From the NCBI RefSeq assembly GCF_025370935.1, contig NC_133492.1, positions 10,821,608 to 10,885,607 of the forward strand: a stretch of DNA of 64,000 nt, written 5' to 3'. Positions 10,659 through 20,334 of the stretch are shown piece after piece. The notes under the pieces were generated by a model. The model had not been told where the DNA came from, searched no databases, and saw only the letters and a list, made by a program, of their open reading frames with translations. A program made the translations under genes and the position numbers. The stretch comes from Choristoneura fumiferana (taxonomy: Eukaryota > Arthropoda > Insecta > Lepidoptera > Tortricidae). How positions within the stretch are numbered: the first letter of the stretch is position 1; each line of letters opens with the position of its first letter.

Positions 10659-11489
10659 CTATTGTGCTGTACGGCTAGATTCTTGCGATTTTTGTTGCGG
10701 GGATGGATCTTCGCGATAAGTGAGCGTCGGTTTTTTTATAAGGAAGTTGGTCATATTGTTGCTCTTGTTGATCTTCGTAGGTTGCTTTTTGTTTTCGGAG
10801 TTTCCGGAGATTCCGGAGTTTCCCGGTGATTCGGGGGATTCTGACAGGTTCCTTTTTTTTGAATCTTTTTTCTCGCGTTCCTCTTGTTTGCCTGGCGGTT
10901 TTAAAATGATGAGTCTATCATATTTTATGATTGCTCTTCTTCCTTGCTCTCTTTCTTTCTCTAGCTCGATTTGCAGTTCCTTGCGCTTGTTCATTACTTC
11001 GGGGGGGAAGTCTTCTTTTATGTAGTATGGTGACGTTCCAAGGTTCTTCTTGTTTTTTAGAATTTTTATTTTCAGCCCCATAGTAAGTAACGACACTACT
11101 ATAGGTCTGATTTTTCCCCCTTTTTTCCCCAGTCGCCTTACTGATTCGATGCTATTATTCTCGCAATTGATGTTTAGGTTATTATTTATGATGTCCAGTA
11201 CATGTTCCTCCAAGTCCTGATAGCATCTTTCTCGTTCTTCGACTCCGAAAAATAGTAAGTTTTTTCTTCTAGTAAATCTCTCGATCTTATCTATTTCTTT
11301 CTTTTGTTGTTCCAATTTTTGTTCTAAAAATTCATTCTTTATTTCCAGACTTTGAAACTTTTCGTTTATGTTGTTAATGATAGTATTTTTTATGTCGTCT
11401 TTCATATCCAACATGTCCGCTTTTTGTTGTCTCATTTCTTCTTGCATATTTCTTAGCATATTTTTTATTTCGTCCATTTTTGTTGACAA
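10659..11489 (-). CDS. LINE ORF1: coiled-coil RNA-binding protein
   Basis: A 276-residue protein directly upstream of ORF2 on the same strand. Residues ~1-75 are rich in K/E/Q/M with coiled-coil character (start MSTKMDEIKNML). Then RRKNLLFFGVEE and SVRRLGKKGGKIRPIVV resemble the RRM-like core of L1-type ORF1 proteins, followed by a region containing DFPPEVMNKRKELQ. The tail is low complexity (SPESPGNSGISGNSENKK). By analogy it coats the element's RNA in a ribonucleoprotein; this is inference from domain order. The frame is intact. Confidence 0.8.
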   Translation of the reverse strand: MSTKMDEIKNMLRNMQEEMRQQKADMLDMKDDIKNTIINNINEKFQSLEIKNEFLEQKLEQQKKEIDKIERFTRRKNLLFFGVEERERCYQDLEEHVLDIINNNLNINCENNSIESVRRLGKKGGKIRPIVVSLLTMGLKIKILKNKKNLGTSPYYIKEDFPPEVMNKRKELQIELEKEREQGRRAIIKYDRLIILKPPGKQEEREKKDSKKRNLSESPESPGNSGISGNSENKKQPTKINKSNNMTNFLIKKPTLTYREDPSPQQKSQESSRTAQ

Positions 11490-11500
11490 CTACTTGCAAC

Positions 11501-12029
11501 TACTATCCAAGTGCTGCCCTCTGGAAGTTGTGGTGAGAAACGAAGGTGAGTGTGTTAATAGCGAACGCCCTCAGTTTTTATCGTATTTGTCCCTCGTGTT
11601 CTGCCACACGCCGCTAGATGGCGCTGATATACATATAGATTTTGAGCAAAATGATTTGCAGTTGTTTATTAACCTATAAATTTTTAGGTTATGAACTTGG
11701 GTGAAATAAGATTCCTTATGCGCACAATACTACGAGTCTGTCGCGTCGGCGTAATTCATAATTGCCTCAATCACAACACTGATCTGGTTAGTCTTCGCTT
11801 CGAGAAAATATGATTTTGTCCGTTGTATTGTTCCTTTGTTTTTGGTATGTTTTTAACACTGTTTTTCACTTTTGCACTAAAAACTTCATATTGACTGTGT
11901 GGTTCTAAGCACTGAATTTTGATTTTTATGCGATTTCTTCGTTATTATCGTATAATTGTAATTATTATTTAATTATAAACACGGAGTCGACTTGAACAGT
12001 GGCACAGTGGCGACCTCCCACCTATACTT
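11501..12029. other. LINE 5' flank / spacer
   Basis: Probably part 5' UTR of the LINE and part host sequence. I see no gene and no clear boundary. Confidence 0.4.
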
Positions 12030-12260
12030 ATCAAATTTACAAGAAAAACTATAACGGCTAAGTTTGCTTGAGAATTATTAGCAGTTTAAGAGTAACTAGC
12101 AGCCTAAGGTTTAAAATAAATATACCTATCTAAACTTAGAAGATTCCGTATAAATAACGAAATCCTTAAAAAAATATTAGGTACATACTTGATTTTTTCG
12201 TAATGGCTACGGAACCCTATCTTTGGCGTGTTCTACACGCTCTTGGCCGCTAGTTTAATC
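12030..12260 (+). repeat. GGTTCCG-family repeat, right half
   Basis: Runs from ATCAAATTTACAAGAAAAACTATAACGGC through GATTCCGTATAAATAACG to ATGGCTACGGAACCCTATC and CACGCTCTTGGCCG. This matches the right half of the copy at 520-1145. Confidence 0.75.
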
Positions 12261-12401
12261 GAGATGGTCGTCAGCTTAGTTTCATTAAAATCGGTTCAGC
12301 GGCGTTTGAGATGTTGAACTTTGCAATGACTGTCGGGGGTTGTTCAATTTTTCTAAGTAGTCTAACCTAACCTAACCAGGTTATATTTTAAACCATATTC
12401 T

Positions 12402-12773
12402 CAGGGCCGGATTTAGGGGTGCGCATCCGCCCCGGGGCCTCCACAAAAGAGGGGCTACCACAATAGACTTGGGTATTTTTTTTAATTCCGACGAGTAATC
12501 CCTAGTAAACAATTTTCCTTTGATATTGTTTTTCACCTTTACAATACACAATACAATAACTCTTTATTGCACACAAACACAGTAAGTAGTACATAAAACA
12601 CAGGTATATACATAGAGATTTTCTAAGGTAGGCAATAGGCGGCCTACCTATAGGTAGATTGGCATTACCTGTAGGTAGTAATTTGTACAAACATAATTAT
12701 ACTGTTTACATTTGGAAAATAGTTTCTCCACTCCTGTGTTGCCCCAAGGCCTCGACCTCTCAATCCGGCCCTG
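12402..12773. mobile_element. Non-autonomous hAT-like element with 8-bp target duplication
   Basis: The ends are inverted: CAGGGCCGGATTTAGG at the left and AATCCGGCCCTG at the right. The flanking 8-mers are CATATTCT (12394-12401) and CGTATTCT (12774-12781), one mismatch apart. An 8-bp duplication next to CAGGG-type ends is the hAT signature. It is 372 bp long with no transposase. Confidence 0.8.
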
Positions 12774-12781
12774 CGTATTCT

Positions 12782-13429
12782 GCTTGACATTCGCAAATTT
12801 GTCCTAATCCTAAATACCTACTAACTAAAATGACAATCACATTCTTGAACTCATAATCATAACATATGTTCAGTCCAGCGGGAATTAAATCGCATTTGTG
12901 GTATTATTCTGGTTGCGACATGAAGGGAAGCAATAATGGTTCTGCGGAGATGAACAGTTTCCGCCCGCCCGCCGGCTATATTACTGTTATTTCTCTGTCT
13001 AGACAAGACAATAGCCATTTTATTTCATTTCCCTAAAGTGCGAGTGTAAGTAATGAGAAGAGCTTGACCGCCGTCTGCAGTTTTAGGTTAGGAAAATGTC
13101 ATTCGGGCCTCGTTACTGATACACCCACTTATGTAACTCTCTATCTCCAAAACTACTAAACCGATTTTCATGAAACTTGCGCAGTACCTTATGTTGGATT
13201 ATCTTTCTAATTAAAGAATTTTAACAATTACATTTGTAATTTTTAAGATAATGCGTGGACTAAAATATATACAGTATACATATATATACATACATACATA
13301 TAGAAAATATAGACAAACAAATAAATAAATACACATACTTATGTGGCATACATGTTAAGAAACTGGTATAGACTGACATATACAAAAACCGTAAAATCCT
13401 GACAAATACATAAGGATCGTTTTTTTTTT
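12782..13429. other. Spacer without recognisable genes
   Basis: AT-rich with short TATACATA runs near 13270-13310. No coding region or defined repeat was recognised. Confidence 0.45.
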
Positions 13430-13730
13430 TTAATTTTTTTTTTTATTTATTTGACTGGATGGCAAACGAGCAAGTGGGTCTCCTGATGGTAAGAGATCAC
13501 CACCGCCCATAAACATCTGCAACACCAGGGGTATTGCAGATGCGTTGCCAACCTAGAGGCCTAAGATGGGATACCTCAAGTGCCAGTTATTTCAGCGGCT
13601 GTCTTACTCTCCACGCCGAAACACAACAGTGCAAGCACTGCTGCTTCACGGCAGGATTAGCGAGCAAGATGGTGGTAGCAATCCGGGTGGACCTTGCACA
13701 AGGTCCTACCACCTGCAAAATAAACTCTTT
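13430..13730 (+). repeat. GACTGGATGGCAAACGAGC dispersed repeat, long copy
   Basis: From a T-rich start and GACTGGATGGCAAACGAGC through CACCACCGCCCATAAACATC, GATGCGTTGCCAAC and ACTGCTGCTTCACGGCAGGA to ACCTGCAAAATAAACTCTTT. It recurs inverted at 15345-15610 and in part at 4835-4905. The small ORFs inside it are repeat-derived and not genes. Confidence 0.8.
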
Positions 13731-14577
13731 CTTTTAAGTCGGTTAAAAACGCGATCAATGCCAATCGGTAGGTACATCCTTTAAAACAATAGGTAAAATA
13801 AAAGTCGAACGTGACTCGGTAAGAAGACGAAGAAGTAATTTTTGACGCTTCCACCTGCACAGTGTAACGTTTTTTCGATCGAAATATTCTCACAAAAGAT
13901 GTAGCTTGAGAGAACAATTGATCCGCTTACCCGACAGGATTATCCGGTTTGAGGAGAAGGACTAGGCTCTCGTAGGGATATATCAGCAACGGCGCTATCA
14001 TAAGGATTAGGTACAATGGCGCAGGCCGTTTATTACGTTGGATTACCGGTCATATAAATTACCAGTTCAAAGGAAACTCGCAGAATTTCTCTTGTAATTT
14101 TTAAAATCATACTCGTAGTAGTAAGTAGTTGGAAGAGTACCTACTTAGACAAAAGGATACGGTCACGAGTTTTGAGACCCATTTCTTCAAAAAATCCTTT
14201 GAATTGTCATACAAAATGACAGATATTAGATCCTAAGTGGGTCCCAAATTAACGATCGTGACCGTACCTACATACCGACATCCTTAAAGTCAAGACGCGC
14301 ACGGGGTTCAGCGAGTACCAACCCAACTAAGTACTAACCACAGATCATCTGCATGTGGTACTAGCACTGATGTATTAAACTGGGTACTAGCCTAATTAAT
14401 TAGTAATTCCTTTGCGAGTTTTTTGAGAGATATAGAATGAGACAATAGGTTCACTGTGCATAAAAATTCCGATTGATTGCAAATTCTCCCTTAGCGTCCA
14501 AAGAGGTCGGCTCAATAGGAGCACCTTTTGGCATGCTAAGTAAAACCACCCACTTGCTGAGCAGCCCAATCAGTACC
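13731..14577. other. Spacer without recognisable genes
   Basis: No exon or defined repeat was recognised in this stretch. Confidence 0.45.
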
Positions 14578-14708
14578 ACTACCATGAGTTTACAGTGACC
14601 GTACTCGATAGCGACGGCGTAAATTATTTGTAGAGGCGCTGTACAATTCTCCATACAAATAAATTACGCCGTCGCTATCGAGTACGGTCACTGTAAACTC
14701 ATGGTAGT
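14578..14708. repeat. Near-perfect 54-bp-arm inverted repeat (hairpin)
   Basis: The left arm starts ACTACCATGAGTTTACAGTG and the right arm ends CACTGTAAACTCATGGTAGT. The arms also share CGTACTCGATAGCGACGGCG and its complement. I see one internal mismatch (TAAATTATT against TAATTTATT). The loop is ~20 nt (GAGGCGCTGTACAATTCTCC). Such low divergence between arms suggests a young MITE or ongoing arm homogenisation. Confidence 0.85.
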
Positions 14709-15344
14709 AGTCAAAGACTACAGTATATATAGGGGTAGTAGTGTTGGTAGCTCGCCCTCTCTCCGGTAAGCTGTAAAAGCCGTCTGAGGCTAACAGCAAC
14801 AGTCCGTCCAAAAAAAAAAGGTTCATTGTCTAATGTCTATTCTTCTGAATGAAGTATAAAATCCATCTTGACGTGTGTCTATTACTAAGGCAATCACTAT
14901 CACTAATTAAAATGTGAAAGCGGATTTTGAACTCCTGTGTTTTGATTCAGTTATGAATGACACTTTGCACGAAACCCTCATCTTCAAAAATCCCTTTGCC
15001 ACAGTTGTTATGAAAGAAATTCTCTATGAGTGCTATACTAAGCATACTTGCAAGCCCAAATGCTTGACTCTGAGAGCCCTTGCTCCTCTTTGCGTAAACT
15101 GTTGCTTCTTTCTCTAGAGTCTAGTCTAGAGGGAGCTTCTAGGGTTACCCACTTTTCGAATTTTAACATTGAAAGACAAAATATTTTAAAATTAGTCTAA
15201 AATTTTAAAAATGGTAAAATGTTCGATTAGCTTGACTTGATCACTCCTATAAAAGTTTTTATTAAAGACTTTTTTAACGAAAATGTAAAACTGACTCCAA
15301 AAAAATTAAAAACTAACAAGGTGGTACGTAACAACTTAACAGGT
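14709..15344. other. Spacer without recognisable genes
   Basis: A 67-codon open frame at 14914-15117 (plus) has no recognisable homology. Nothing else was seen. Confidence 0.4.
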
Positions 15345-15610
15345 GATAGGGGCTTGTGCAAGGTCCGCCCGGATTGCTACCACCATCTTGCTCGCTAATC
15401 CTGCCGTGAAGCAGCAGTGCTTGCACTGTTGTGTTTCGGCGTGGAGAGTAAGACAGCCGGTGAAATTACTGGCACTTGAGGTATCCCATCTTAGGTCTCT
15501 TGGTTGGCAACGCATCTGCAATACCCCTGGTGTTGCAGATGTTTATGGACGGTGGTGATCTCTTATCATCAGGAGACCCACTTGCTCGTTTGCCATTCAG
15601 TCGAATAAAG
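15345..15610 (-). repeat. GACTGGATGGCAAACGAGC dispersed repeat, inverted copy
   Basis: Reverse-strand counterpart of 13430-13730. It reads GCTTGTGCAAGGTCCGCCCGG, CCTGCCGTGAAGCAGCAGTG, GTTGGCAACGCATCTGCAAT and GCTCGTTTGCCATTCAGTCG. The two copies form an inverted pair around ~1.6 kb. Confidence 0.8.
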
Positions 15611-16373
15611 TGAAAAAAAAGGTAGGTGAGCTAAACGACTATTGTTCCACTCCTGCTGGCTCTTGCTGAGTCACCGACTTCGAGCTAGTAGGTACCTAGA
15701 AAAATATTTTCTTGGGTTTTGTATTCGGTTCCATTTTTTTATTGTTTTTATTTTTTTGGAGTCGGTTTTACTTTTTTGTTAAAAAAAATCTTTAAGTATT
15801 TCTCACTTTTTAGTCATTCGGAACCAAAGCACATCTCACAACGATTCCATTAAGCTCAAACATGACTTAGTTACGTTGTTGTATAACAGAGTGCCGTTGC
15901 CTACCTTCTGGCTTCAGCATCAGATCAGTTCGAAACAATCATTAACTTTAAGCTTGTTCTTAGTCGCTTATCTAGGTATATTTAATCATGGTCGTTTATA
16001 GACGAGCGAGCATTACCTACTTAGCTTTGACGAGTTCCATTTGGTCATCTACTGTCTTCTTCATCAGGTCCAGGTTACCAAATGATACTTTTTGAATCTA
16101 AATGCTTTTCTTAATGCTAAAAATGCCAAAATCGCCATAGGTGTGCCTATAAAACTTGAGGTTTGCCCTCGATTTCCCTAGGATCCTATCATCAGATCTT
16201 AACTTGGTGACAATGGGAACACCTCAGAAGAGTACTCCTTCTAATAAAAAAAGAATTTTGAAAATCAATCCACAATTGACTGAGTAATCGGTGAACATAT
16301 ATATATATAAAAAATACAAACATTGGAACATAGAACCTTCTCCTTTTCTGAAGTCGGTTAATAAATAGAGTTC
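15611..16373. other. Spacer without recognisable genes
   Basis: AT-rich sequence with T-runs; no exon or bounded repeat was seen. Confidence 0.4.
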
Positions 16374-16616
16374 GTCAAGCGAGTCATGTCCCTTGAAAAA
16401 GCGGGCATTTTCAACAATCTTTTAAATGTCAACACTGATAACATGCCGAAAACTATGATTTATACTTAAATTTATGCAGCTGTTTTTTACGAGTAACTAT
16501 GTACCTACTGTAGTGCTCACAAATTGAGAAAGGCGTTTAGTTTTTAGCGTTTTATTATTATCAGAGCAGACTTTTTTTTAAATGCCGTCTTTTTCAAGGG
16601 TCTCGACTCGCCTGAC
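16374..16616. mobile_element. TIR element (MITE) with ~37-bp inverted ends
   Basis: The left end reads GTCAAGCGAGTC then CCCTTGAAAAAGCGGGCATT. The right end reads AAATGCCGTCTTTTTCAAGGG then GACTCGCCTGAC. Once inverted, these match over about 37 bp with a few substitutions. The interior is AT-rich and non-coding. Confidence 0.7.
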
Positions 16617-18553
16617 AGACTCTAGATAGACTCTAATAGTGATACCTTTGAAGCCGTACACTTCGAACATTGATCAATGTATTGAAACTTTTGTCAACCA
16701 CAGCTAAAAAACCCGAAAAACATTTGTAGGGGTGTTCAGTCAAACTAATCTCACTACCGCTGAAATATTCCGGATTAATATTAAAGGAAATTAACATAGT
16801 TTTGGATTCTTGATTAATTTTAACACTTACCAGAATCCGTATCTTGTGTTTCCTGCAACAAAAAACAATCCCCTGAATTAACATAATCAAACTTAAACAA
16901 CTAATTGTCAGTGAATGCATAAGCCGGCAATTTATAATTATAAAAATAATAAATGAACACTCTTGTAACTTAGGTACTTATAAATGCAAATGACCATGTA
17001 CTTACAGTTAAAATAGTGAGAACAATAGTGAAGAATAATTTTCTGCTGTTTTGAAAAGTGTTGCAAGGCTTTAAGTATTACGGTTACGTAGACAATAGGT
17101 AATTGCCTAGGTACGCTTGAATAGAGTAGGTATTTACTAGCACGCTATGTTTGCATGGTGAAACTATAGAACTATGTAACTATTATTAGGTACACGATAC
17201 TATTGCAAACTATTTATAAGTCGCGTTTTAAAGGGAACTCAAGGCAAACCAAAACCCTACATGGACTAAACTAAACAAAAGAATTTGCAAAGCACCTTCA
17301 TAGGGACGGGAGTTTGCCCCTCGTGCCCTCAGGGCAAAGGCGGAACGTTAATTAAGAAAGCACTTACCCTCGCGATCTTTGAAATACTATTTGCAATCAA
17401 GTTATTGGGTTATAGTCGCGGCTAGCTGACTTTATTGATACTTTGCCAATAGTCGGAGCAAAGCGTTGTGTGGTACTTTATTGACTTTTTGTTGTGACTT
17501 GTAGCAATTTATGTTCATTTCCACTAGCCAAATGAGAAGTTCTAAATAGCGCAAGCTGCAGCGAAAAGCTTGTTAAATATTGCGGTACCTAATCTAGGTA
17601 GGTTAGGTACTCACTAGATTCACTCGATAGGTATAGTCAAAAAATATCTGTCTAAAAATACCTACCATTTCGTTTGCAACAGTGAACAAGTACCTACCAT
17701 GTTAGATGAAACATCATCTTCTCATTTAGTCAATGTACCTAACCGTGACAGGAACATTTCATCATTTTCTTTAAAAAATTCATTGAAATATTCATTTTCA
17801 TACACGTTATTGCATAAATAATAAAGATTCCCTGCGGCCACATGGCAGTGTTTATTGTACAAAAGGCTACATCAAGAGATGACATATTATGAACCCTCTT
17901 TCTGATCTCTATCGCCCTTTAGGATAGCACTAAGGTGTTTGCTGAGTGACATTTTATATACGGTAGAAGGATTTTTATTTCCATTCAACATTTTGCTTTT
18001 GATCTGCACTCTACATTGTTTTATCAGATAAGCGTGGGCCGATTGTTCAATAAAATCTCCCGCACATCGATCACCAAAACACGGTTGATACGGATTAATG
18101 AACAATGATGGAGGGGCGGATAGCGATCAACATTGTCTCAATACTCGTGAGATAGCGGCTCATTCATCATTCCTAACATCTCCATGGGTGCACGCGTAGC
18201 CAGCCATCGCAAGTGCAATTTGATGCATCTGTTTAGAAAAAGGTAGTTTCAGATGCTCACGTGAAAGGTCGCGGATCCGATCTTAATCTAGATTGTACAA
18301 GTGGAAGAGTGTGACTGAAACCACTATTGAAGTGATACGCTAGATCGAAATGTGTTTAAATACAAACAGATGACAAGCATGCGTATTGAGAAATCTAGTT
18401 AATTGTGTTTAAGATCATGATAAAATAAGAGCTGCTAGGTATTCTGAAGAAGCCGAACTTGCAATCTACAGCAGCTATGCCAGTAACACTTACCGCCCTA
18501 TCAATTCCGTTTATTGCTTTTCCTTACGTGGTTAAATATACATTGATACTTAC
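16617..18553. other. Spacer, possibly intron of the 18.5-kb gene
   Basis: If the exon at 18554-18715 belongs to a minus-strand gene, this region lies in its first intron or beyond. Open frames at 16633-16920 and 17887-18105 (both minus) are not recognisable. The first starts with a hydrophobic leader-like stretch (LTISCLSLIMLIQGIVF) but has no supporting homology. Confidence 0.35.
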
Positions 18554-18715
18554 GACTTTACTTCGCTCTTTCTGTTTTTGTTTAAGTTCGGCCTCTTTTT
18601 TTGCTTGTTGTATAAGTTGGTCTACAAACTCATTGGCCTGTCGAAGTTTCTCCGGATCGCCCTTGAATGCTGCTATCCTGTCAGCGAGCGCTGATCCGTC
18701 GTCGTCGTGCCTCAT
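18554..18715 (-). CDS. First coding exon of an unidentified gene
   Basis: I do not recognise the family. The exon starts at an ATG (complement of 18713-18715) and reads 54 codons, then stops at a strong donor (GTAAGT, complement of 18548-18553) exactly on a codon boundary. The peptide is strongly amphipathic and charged. Key pieces are RHDDDGSALADRIAAFKGD, QANEFVDQLIQQAKKEAEL and KQKQKERSK, and the second half should form an alpha-helix or short coiled coil. The composition looks like a real protein, unlike the surrounding frames. A GC-rich stretch lies just upstream. Downstream exons would lie to the left (below 18500) but I could not find them. Confidence 0.55.
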
Positions 18716-18829
18716 CGTGGAATCTGTGATGTCTCACACGTTATAGCCACAGGTGGTAAAAGTCACTGTAATTTAAACTGATTACAAATCGCGGGAGCGA
18801 TTAAGTTTAACGATAGCCACTATAAATCT

Positions 18830-19160
18830 GTGTTGTTTGAAAAGTCTGTTCTTGCCATTGCTCGTGAGTTGGGCTGTTGGGGGAGGTGTGGCCTCTTAAT
18901 GAGTGTAGTAGGAGGGTGGTCCGCGGTAGGGGTCAGTCATTATTGCATGGTTGCACACTGCACAGGGCCCTGGTTAGCCGCGCGAGGCGTCTGGCGGCGA
19001 TGCAAGCGGCGGAGGTACTGGCCGGGGCGCCTCGCTCATCGCTCATGCGCGCTCCGCCGTCCATCTACTCTACGCGTACCTACTCCGCTTGGCTTATTAC
19101 CCATAATCAGGAGCACTCATCTTATGCTGCCTCTACACTGCTACGTCACGGCAATGCTGA
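18830..19160 (-). promoter_or_regulatory. GC-rich, CpG-rich stretch upstream of the 18.5-kb exon
   Basis: This stretch is far more GC-rich than its surroundings (for example GCCGCGCGAGGCGTCTGGCG and GCCGGGGCGCCTCGCTC). It sits 100-450 bp upstream of the minus-strand ATG at 18715. It may hold the 5' UTR and core promoter of that gene. Open frames across it on the plus strand are a by-product of the GC content. Confidence 0.35.
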
Positions 19161-19365
19161 CTGTATTTGATGTTCAAAATATTCGGAAAATTAGAAGCTG
19201 AATTTTTGAACTGGCACAATGCTACGTTGCCTACATCAAATATTAAAAAAAATAACTGACTGAAAAAAGCGAAAAATAATTAAAATCTGTATATTTGTCA
19301 AAAAATAATTAAGTAAATTTTGTTTTACTTTTAAATTCCATCAGTGTCGATTTAAAAATAAACGT

Positions 19366-19612
19366 GGTAATTTAATTAGGCACCGTTAGAGACAAAGAAG
19401 AGTTACTTAGTTCAAACTTTTGTGAAACAAAGAAATATACAATATTTAGGTACTTACTTGATATTATTTAAATACCTACTGTTCAACTTGGTAATTTAAT
19501 TAGGTACCGTTAGAGACATGACCAGACATAGTTCAAACTTTTGTGAAACAAAGAAATATACAATATTTAGGTACTTACTTGATATTATTTAAATACCTAC
19601 TGTTCAAACTTT
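19366..19612 (+). repeat. Two-unit tandem duplication (~123 bp units)
   Basis: GGTAATTTAATTAGG(C/T)ACCGTTAGAGACA and the following CAAACTTTTGTGAAACAAAG to AATACCTACTGTTCAA occur twice in direct order. Only the 12-15 nt between GAGACA and GTTCAAAC differ. Confidence 0.85.
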
Positions 19613-19740
19613 GAAATCATACGTTACGAGTAGGTACATGACATGACCAGACCATCAACCATATTTGAGAGGAGACCTACGCCAGCAGTGGGTAGGTATA
19701 TGGGCCAAAATTGCGACGATTATACAATAATACTTAAGTA

Positions 19741-20334
19741 TTCATCATCATCATCCCAGCCTTATATGTATACGTCCCACTGCTGGGCACATGTCACCTC
19801 TCAGAATGAGAGAGAGGGCTTGGGCCTTAGTTCCCACGAGGGCCCAGAGCGGATTGGGAACTTCACACACACCATTGAATGCCTCGCAGGTTTGTGTAGG
19901 TTTCCTCACGATGTTTTCCTTCACCGTAAAGCTCGTGGTAAATTTCAAATGTAATTTCGCACATGAATTTCGAAAAACTTAGAGATGCGAGCTGGGGTTT
20001 GAACCCACGATCCTCTGCTCGAGAGGCGATAGGTCAAACCACTAGGGCAGGGTTACTCAAAGTGGGGTACGCGAACCCCTAGGGGTTCGCTATTCGACGG
20101 TAGGGGGTTCGCGACAAGGTTTACGTGACTCCAAAATCACCAGGCTGCCAGACCTAGCAAGATGATTAAGATTGGTTTTTGGAGTCTTTTTGTATTCTTA
20201 ATTTTTAGTTTCTCCAACAGTCAATTTTATTACTTTCTTTTTGGGGGGTTCGCTATCGTCTACAAACTTTAACAGGGGTACGTGGAGCGATAAGTTTGAG
20301 AAACCCTGCACTAGGGCACCACGGCTTGAGTATT
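19741..20334 (-). mobile_element. tRNA-derived SINE, nearly complete, split by a hAT element
   Basis: Read on the minus strand, the head (GCCGTGGTGCCCTAGTGG ... GGATCGTGGGTTCAAACCCC) has A-box-like (TGGTGCCCTAGTGG) and B-box-like (GGGTTCAAACCC) pol III promoter motifs. The body includes GAGGAAACCTACACAAACC and CAGCAGTGGGACGTATAC. The tail ends in GGCTGGGATGATGATGA. The head is interrupted by an inserted 261-bp element at 20048-20308. A truncated relative is at 4920-5101. Confidence 0.85.
20048..20308. mobile_element. 261-bp non-autonomous hAT element nested in the SINE
   Basis: The ends are CAGGGTTACTCAAA and TTTGAGAAACCCTG (inverted, one mismatch). They are flanked by a perfect 8-bp duplication, CACTAGGG, at 20040-20047 and 20309-20316. 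Removing the element and one duplicate restores the SINE's A-box region. There is no coding capacity. Confidence 0.92.

Larger units (their letters stand above)
7575..11500 (-). mobile_element. RTE-superfamily non-LTR retrotransposon (LINE), both ORFs intact
   Basis: Minus-strand element with ORF1 (10659-11489), a 45-bp gap, ORF2 (7743-10613) and a ~170-bp 3' UTR. The 3' UTR ends in AATAAAAGGCTTTTTT and a TTTA-rich tail near 7575-7610. Both reading frames are open from end to end with the key motifs present, which is unusual next to the decayed repeats around it and suggests a recent insertion. The 5' end is not defined; sequence up to about 11660 may be 5' UTR. No target site duplication could be fixed by eye. 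Confidence 0.85.

Noticed and set aside
16633..16920. Minus-strand frame beginning with a signal-peptide-like stretch
   Set aside because: The rest is not recognisable, and a possible acceptor/donor pair inside it would contradict a single ORF. Too weak to annotate.
18830..19201. Two long plus-strand frames
   Set aside because: They lie in a GC-rich stretch that lacks stops for compositional reasons and is better read as the 5' region of the minus-strand exon.
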